A stretch of 64,000 nt of DNA from NCBI RefSeq assembly GCF_014905095.1, contig NZ_CP041165.1, positions 1,364,001 to 1,428,000 on the forward strand. The letters run 5' to 3'. The notes below the pieces were generated by a model that worked only from the letters and a program-made list of their open reading frames with translations, made no database searches and was not told where the DNA came from. The first letter of the stretch is position 1. Each line of letters begins with the position of its first letter. A program made the position numbers and the translations under genes. This stretch comes from Sulfurimonas marina (lineage in GTDB: Bacteria > Campylobacterota > Campylobacteria > Campylobacterales > Sulfurimonadaceae). Positions 60,406 to 64,000 of the stretch are shown in pieces.

Positions 60406-61390
60406 TTTTCCTAAACTTAATCATCTTAAATCTCTCACCCATTAAATTTGGCATAATCAGCATTTTAACTTTTTCAAGCTCTTGTTTATAGATCTTCTCA
60501 TCTGCATTTTCTTGTAACATCTCTAATAGTTCTAAAATTCCCATATCAACAAGGGCAACCATTTGAGGGACACATGTTATAAACTTCACACCAGCCTCTT
60601 CATATGCATCTTTTACATGTTCAAAAGTTACATCGTAAGTGATATCTGAAGTTCCAAAAAGTACCTCTCTGTCTAGATCATCTTCAAAGAATGGATACAC
60701 CTCATGTTTTGCATAGATTCGAAGTGAAAAATCAGGGCGTGCCTGCAACTCTCCGTAATCAAAACTCATAAATTCAAAACGCTCAGCTGAGAGAGCCATC
60801 TCTTTGGCAAACTCTTCATAGCCGACTGCAATCTCACCTTTTTCTTTATGATATTTCTTTGCTTTTTCACTTACCCATTCATCTTCAACATCAAAATTGA
60901 TCTGATGCCCCTCTACACGCGCAGTATGCCCTTTAAAGTAGAGTTCACAAGGGAACGCATCAAAGATCTCATTGGCAATAAAAAAAGCACTTTTTACTTC
61001 CATCTCACTTAAAGATTTATGGTGTGTTAACTGAACTACATCACCGAAGCTCTCAGCAAAATAGTCCCTTTGTTGTCTCTGAAGATCATCAAAACGCTCA
61101 ATAATAACAAAGCGTAAACTTAAAAGAAGTTCTGGTCTAAGTGTATATAAGAACTCACATACATCTGCTAAAAAGTAACCGTGGTGTGCACCTATCTCAC
61201 ACACTACACCATCTTTATCTAAAAAGCCTTCATCAACTAAAGAGATAATGTGTTTAGCTATCGTTCCGCCAAAAAACTTACTTGCACTGACAGCCGTGTA
61301 AAAGTCACCCTCTTTACCAATATTTTTATACGTAGCATAGTAACCTTCTTTACCGTAAAGCCACTCACCCATATACTCGCTAAATTTCAT
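60398..61390 (-). CDS. MidA/NDUFAF7-family SAM-dependent methyltransferase
   Basis: A 330-residue protein of the PF02636 family, with motif I as VCEIGAHHGYFLADV and later FVIIERFDDLQRQQ and FFIANEIFDAFPCELYF. The eukaryotic member NDUFAF7/MidA methylates an Arg of complex I; bacterial substrates are unknown. The stretch QMVALVDMGILELLEML near the end fits the family. It starts one base after tolC and overlaps cysQ. Confidence 0.8.
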   Translation of the reverse strand: MKFSEYMGEWLYGKEGYYATYKNIGKEGDFYTAVSASKFFGGTIAKHIISLVDEGFLDKDGVVCEIGAHHGYFLADVCEFLYTLRPELLLSLRFVIIERFDDLQRQQRDYFAESFGDVVQLTHHKSLSEMEVKSAFFIANEIFDAFPCELYFKGHTARVEGHQINFDVEDEWVSEKAKKYHKEKGEIAVGYEEFAKEMALSAERFEFMSFDYGELQARPDFSLRIYAKHEVYPFFEDDLDREVLFGTSDITYDVTFEHVKDAYEEAGVKFITCVPQMVALVDMGILELLEMLQENADEKIYKQELEKVKMLIMPNLMGERFKMIKFRKNA

Positions 61391-62620
61391 CTACTCTCCA
61401 TTATTTACATACATCTCATAGAGTGTCAATAGTTCTAATTGTTTATCAATCTCATATATTTTTGCATCTATTTTTTGAATCTCTAAAGAGTTTTGCAGAT
61501 TCTCTACATCATACTCAGTTTTATAGCCCGCTTCATATAGTGCTTGAGTATCTTCTAAAAGTTTCCCATACAGATCAATATTTTCTTTACTCAAAGAGAC
61601 CTTTTTATCTAAATTATCTATGTTATGTAAAACCTGTTCAAAAAGGTTTGTAAGTTCTCTTTTTTTATCTTCCTGAATCACTTGAGACTTTAGATAATCG
61701 AGCTTGATTGATTCAATATCGTTAAACATATTAATGTCAAGGGGCATCGATGCACTAACACCGTAATCATAATAATTGATTTCTCGGGAACTATCTCTTA
61801 AAACTCCAGCTATAAAGAACTGCTGTCCTTCACTTTTTTGCCATGTATATCCGGCTGTAAAGTTTACCTTTGGAAGATACTTGGCAATAGTCACATTTTT
61901 ATAGTATCTGTCTTTTTCGATCTGAGACTGAGTCTGTTTTATAACAATGTTATTTTTTAAAAACTCATCCTCTTTTATAAGTTCTAAGTGTGGAATAGAA
62001 GCTTTTTTATAATCAAGATCACTCAGTACCTGAAATTGTGTTACCAATGTCTCTTTTGCATTTTGAATATCAAAAAGTGCCTGCTTTACAACATTTCTTT
62101 GAATAATAGCATCATCTAAAAAACCAGAATCGAGTCTTCCGCTTAAGTACTCTTCTCGTCTTTGTTCAAGGTTTATATCTGCATTTTTGATCTGCAATAC
62201 TTGACGTTGTTCTTGAAAATCCGATTTTTTCAGCTGCATTAAAATAGAGATAGTATCTTTAATCATTTTTCGTTTTGCAACATCAATCGTATAATCGTTA
62301 TACAACCTCATTGCATTGGCATATCTGATCCCATAATAAATACCACCGCTTTGAAAAATCGGTTGATTCATCTTTATTGTAGCCGATTGATTTGTCTGTT
62401 CTACTACATTGGGATTACTCTTAGAATAACTATAATTTAGTTGTATTGGTGCTATCCAAGTATCACGCAATTTTGAACTTTCTTGATCATTTTTTTCATA
62501 ATCATATTCAAACTGCTTCTGTTTAAGATCAGAAAGATAAGTATCTAAAGAGGTGTTATTTTCATTTGCCAGTAAGCTAGAGCTTACTAACAGCAGATTC
62601 AAGAGCTTTAAAGCCTTCAT
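61391..62620 (-). CDS. TolC family outer-membrane efflux protein
   Basis: A 409-residue outer-membrane protein with signal peptide (1-18, ends SSSLLA) and the two-repeat, long-helix TolC layout, for example QKQFEYDYEKNDQESSKLRD and KVSLSKENIDLYGKLLEDTQALYEAGYKTEYD. TolC forms the trimeric exit duct of tripartite efflux or secretion systems. No membrane-fusion or inner-membrane partner gene is adjacent. Its start lies inside the argD gene, overlapping by 44 bases in another frame, with GAGGAAATAG as ribosome-binding site. The RND gene at 30538-33621 is a possible but unproven partner. Confidence 0.85.
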   Translation of the reverse strand: MKALKLLNLLLVSSSLLANENNTSLDTYLSDLKQKQFEYDYEKNDQESSKLRDTWIAPIQLNYSYSKSNPNVVEQTNQSATIKMNQPIFQSGGIYYGIRYANAMRLYNDYTIDVAKRKMIKDTISILMQLKKSDFQEQRQVLQIKNADINLEQRREEYLSGRLDSGFLDDAIIQRNVVKQALFDIQNAKETLVTQFQVLSDLDYKKASIPHLELIKEDEFLKNNIVIKQTQSQIEKDRYYKNVTIAKYLPKVNFTAGYTWQKSEGQQFFIAGVLRDSSREINYYDYGVSASMPLDINMFNDIESIKLDYLKSQVIQEDKKRELTNLFEQVLHNIDNLDKKVSLSKENIDLYGKLLEDTQALYEAGYKTEYDVENLQNSLEIQKIDAKIYEIDKQLELLTLYEMYVNNGE

Positions 62621-63758
62621 CTATTTCCTCTTTCGTGATAGTGAGGGGTGGTAAAAATCTTAGTGTATTACGTCCTGCTTTAAGGACCATTACACCGTTT
62701 TCCTGAGCATTTTTAATGATTGCAGACAACGTCTCAGAATCTTTAACGCGTAGACCACACATCATTCCAAGTCCTACTTTTGCAGTAAATAAGTTTGTAT
62801 GGTTATTGTAAAACTTTTCTAATGCAGCATCAAAATATGCTATTCCATCTGAGAGAGCACCGCTTGCATCATATTCATTTAAAATATCAAGCACTTCACA
62901 AACAGCAGTCGTACTTAAAAAGTTTCCGCCAAAAGTTGATCCGTGATCACCGGGACTAAAAATATCTTTTTTACTTGTCATCACAACACCGACAGGTACA
63001 CCGCCGCCGACACCTTTTGCTAATGAAATGATATCAGGTTCTATCTCATACAGATTTGATGCTAAGAACTTCCCTGTTCTATATACACCTGTTTGTACTT
63101 CATCAACGATAACTAAAATATCTTTAGATTGTAACAACTTTACCAGCTCTTGAACTTTTTGTTTATCCTGAGGTTGTACACCACCCTCACCTTGAACCAG
63201 TTCGATCATAACCGCTACAGTATGATCATCAAGTAAAGATTCCACTTCATCGATATCTTTTGCATACACAAAACCGTCAGGGAACGGTCCAAAATAGTTA
63301 TGCATAGACTCTTGCCCTGTTGCTTTTACTGTGGTGATCGTTCTTCCGTGAAATGAGTGATCAAGTGTAATAATTTTATAACGTTTTGGAACACCATCTT
63401 TTTCACCGTATTTTCTAGCGATCTTAATGGCACCTTCATTTGCTTCTGCACCACTGTTTCCAAAGAAACATTTCATATCATAACCGCTGGCTTCAACTAT
63501 TTTTTTAGCAGCAAGTGCCTGCGGTGCAGTATAGTATAGGTTTGACATATGTATCAGTTTTTTTGTTTGCTCACATAGAGCATTTGTCAGTCTTTCATTA
63601 CCGTGCCCCACACTCACAACTGCGATACCTGAAGTAAAGTCTATATACTCTTTACCATTAGCATCTGTAAGTCTTGCATTTTTACCACTAACGAACTCAA
63701 CATCTGCTCTTGCATATGTCGGTAAAACATATTTTTTATCTAATTGTTGTATATCCAT
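62577..63758 (-). CDS. argD: Acetylornithine/N-succinyldiaminopimelate aminotransferase
   Basis: A 393-residue class III aminotransferase with the PLP lysine Lys248 (DIISLAKGVGGGVPVGV), GAEANEGAIKIARKYG and IVDEVQTGVYRTGKF. ArgD acts in arginine synthesis and, in many bacteria, also in the DAP pathway as N-succinyl-DAP aminotransferase. Normal length (about 390). Its C-terminal codons overlap the tolC start. Confidence 0.92.
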   Translation of the reverse strand: MDIQQLDKKYVLPTYARADVEFVSGKNARLTDANGKEYIDFTSGIAVVSVGHGNERLTNALCEQTKKLIHMSNLYYTAPQALAAKKIVEASGYDMKCFFGNSGAEANEGAIKIARKYGEKDGVPKRYKIITLDHSFHGRTITTVKATGQESMHNYFGPFPDGFVYAKDIDEVESLLDDHTVAVMIELVQGEGGVQPQDKQKVQELVKLLQSKDILVIVDEVQTGVYRTGKFLASNLYEIEPDIISLAKGVGGGVPVGVVMTSKKDIFSPGDHGSTFGGNFLSTTAVCEVLDILNEYDASGALSDGIAYFDAALEKFYNNHTNLFTAKVGLGMMCGLRVKDSETLSAIIKNAQENGVMVLKAGRNTLRFLPPLTITKEEIDEGFKALESAVSKL

Positions 63759-63789
63759 AATTTATCCAATAATTTTTATAAGATTATAA

Positions 63790-64000
63790 CTAAAAATCTC
63801 TTACGATTGAAACCGTATTTTCTTGAAAAATAGCACTTTTACCTTCAATAGAGTGCCTTGAAGATGTAAGATTATTCACACCTGGTGTTCCGCTGTAGAT
63901 CAAAACAGTATCATCTCTAAGATCTTCTGAGTTTTTAACCTCTAAAACCACTTCACCGTTTTTAGAAATAATTTTCACACGTTCCCCATCATTTATTTGG
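63790..64000 (-). CDS. C-terminal end of a molybdopterin-oxidoreductase-like protein (NuoG-like?), cut by window edge
   Basis: The frame is open to the right edge (70 codons here plus a partial one), so the gene starts outside. The visible part, INDGERVKIISKNGEVVLE, VLIYSGTPGVNN and KSAIFQENTVSIVRDF, matches the molydopterin dinucleotide-binding domain at the C-terminus of the formate dehydrogenase and NuoG class. NuoG is favoured because argD and nuo genes can be neighbours in related genomes, but other members are possible. It lies 31 bases upstream of argD on the same strand. Confidence 0.5.
   Translation of the reverse strand, partial: QINDGERVKIISKNGEVVLEVKNSEDLRDDTVLIYSGTPGVNNLTSSRHSIEGKSAIFQENTVSIVRDF

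Noticed and set aside
1-64000. CRISPR array, IS element, prophage or genomic island
   Set aside because: No spaced direct repeats, transposase or phage genes were seen, and gene content is core-like; the single tyrosine recombinase has Xer features and no attachment sites or integrase neighbours.

Overview
The window is a densely packed, AT-rich chromosomal segment from a member of the Campylobacterota (Epsilonproteobacteria), most likely a free-living Sulfurimonas-type sulfur oxidiser. The grounds are the overall protein character, frequent TTG starts, a SorA/SorB-like sulfite dehydrogenase, a periplasmic alpha-carbonic anhydrase, FlhX next to a FliK-like gene, many c-di-GMP proteins, and a gene order that, from memory, matches Campylobacter jejuni Cj0795c-Cj0807 (murF, hydrolase, ddl, ruvA, DUF342 / murJ, cysS / pyrD, M16 protease, dapA, FabL-like SDR). 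The genus is inferred, not proven. I see no tRNA, rRNA, IS element, prophage or CRISPR array. No gene-free gap exceeds 300 bases; the longest is about 160.

Layout. 1-3.7 kb: a membrane PAS sensor cut by the window edge, a Cys-rich lipoprotein, a 38-residue membrane ORF, sorB-sorA and a HIT protein. 3.8-11.3 kb (minus): a DUF342/FapA protein, ruvA, ddl, hydrolase, murF and TRAP dctQ-dctM, tightly spaced. 11.4-15.1 kb (plus): murJ, cysS and an rRNA-type methyltransferase. 15.1-16.2 kb (minus): a DUF4136 lipoprotein and a DJ-1 protein. 16.3-23.4 kb (plus): a binding lipoprotein fused operonically to a GGDEF-EAL protein, then pyrD, M16 protease, dapA and a FabL-like reductase. 23.4-26.7 kb (minus): a metal-uptake cluster of small His-rich protein, outer-membrane protein, ZnuA-like and ZnuB-like, without an ATPase gene. 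27.5-29.8 kb (plus): pgsA, rseP, yggS. 29.8-37.3 kb (minus): a TonB-dependent receptor, membrane polyferredoxin, RND permease and TonB, apparently one operon; the carbonic anhydrase lies just upstream of it.

38-44.3 kb: DTW-domain protein, HI0933 flavoprotein, CPA2 antiporter, rhodanese, ThiE-like protein, then FliK-like and FlhX. 44.4-51.4 kb: GAF-PAS-GGDEF-EAL protein, polA, HDOD protein, and a UreH/NosL-like pair. 51.6-58.3 kb: rhlE, MFS, tyrosine recombinase, BamB-like and YfgM-like pair, gatC, Spx-like, pilT. 58.4-64 kb: HD-GYP protein, cysQ, MidA-family methyltransferase, tolC, argD, and the C-terminal end of a molybdopterin-oxidoreductase-like protein at the right edge.

How it fits together: envelope synthesis (murF, ddl, murJ, dapA, pgsA, FabL-like), envelope surveillance and assembly (rseP, YfgM/BamB-like), metal handling (Zn cluster, TonB/RND/polyferredoxin cluster, NosL/UreH, Cys-rich lipoprotein), c-di-GMP signalling (two GGDEF/EAL proteins, HD-GYP) and sulfite oxidation. 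The less ordinary items are the TonB-RND-polyferredoxin operon, the zinc cluster with a hairpin that appears to mask a ribosome-binding site, the binding lipoprotein paired with a c-di-GMP enzyme, and the metallothionein-like lipoprotein.
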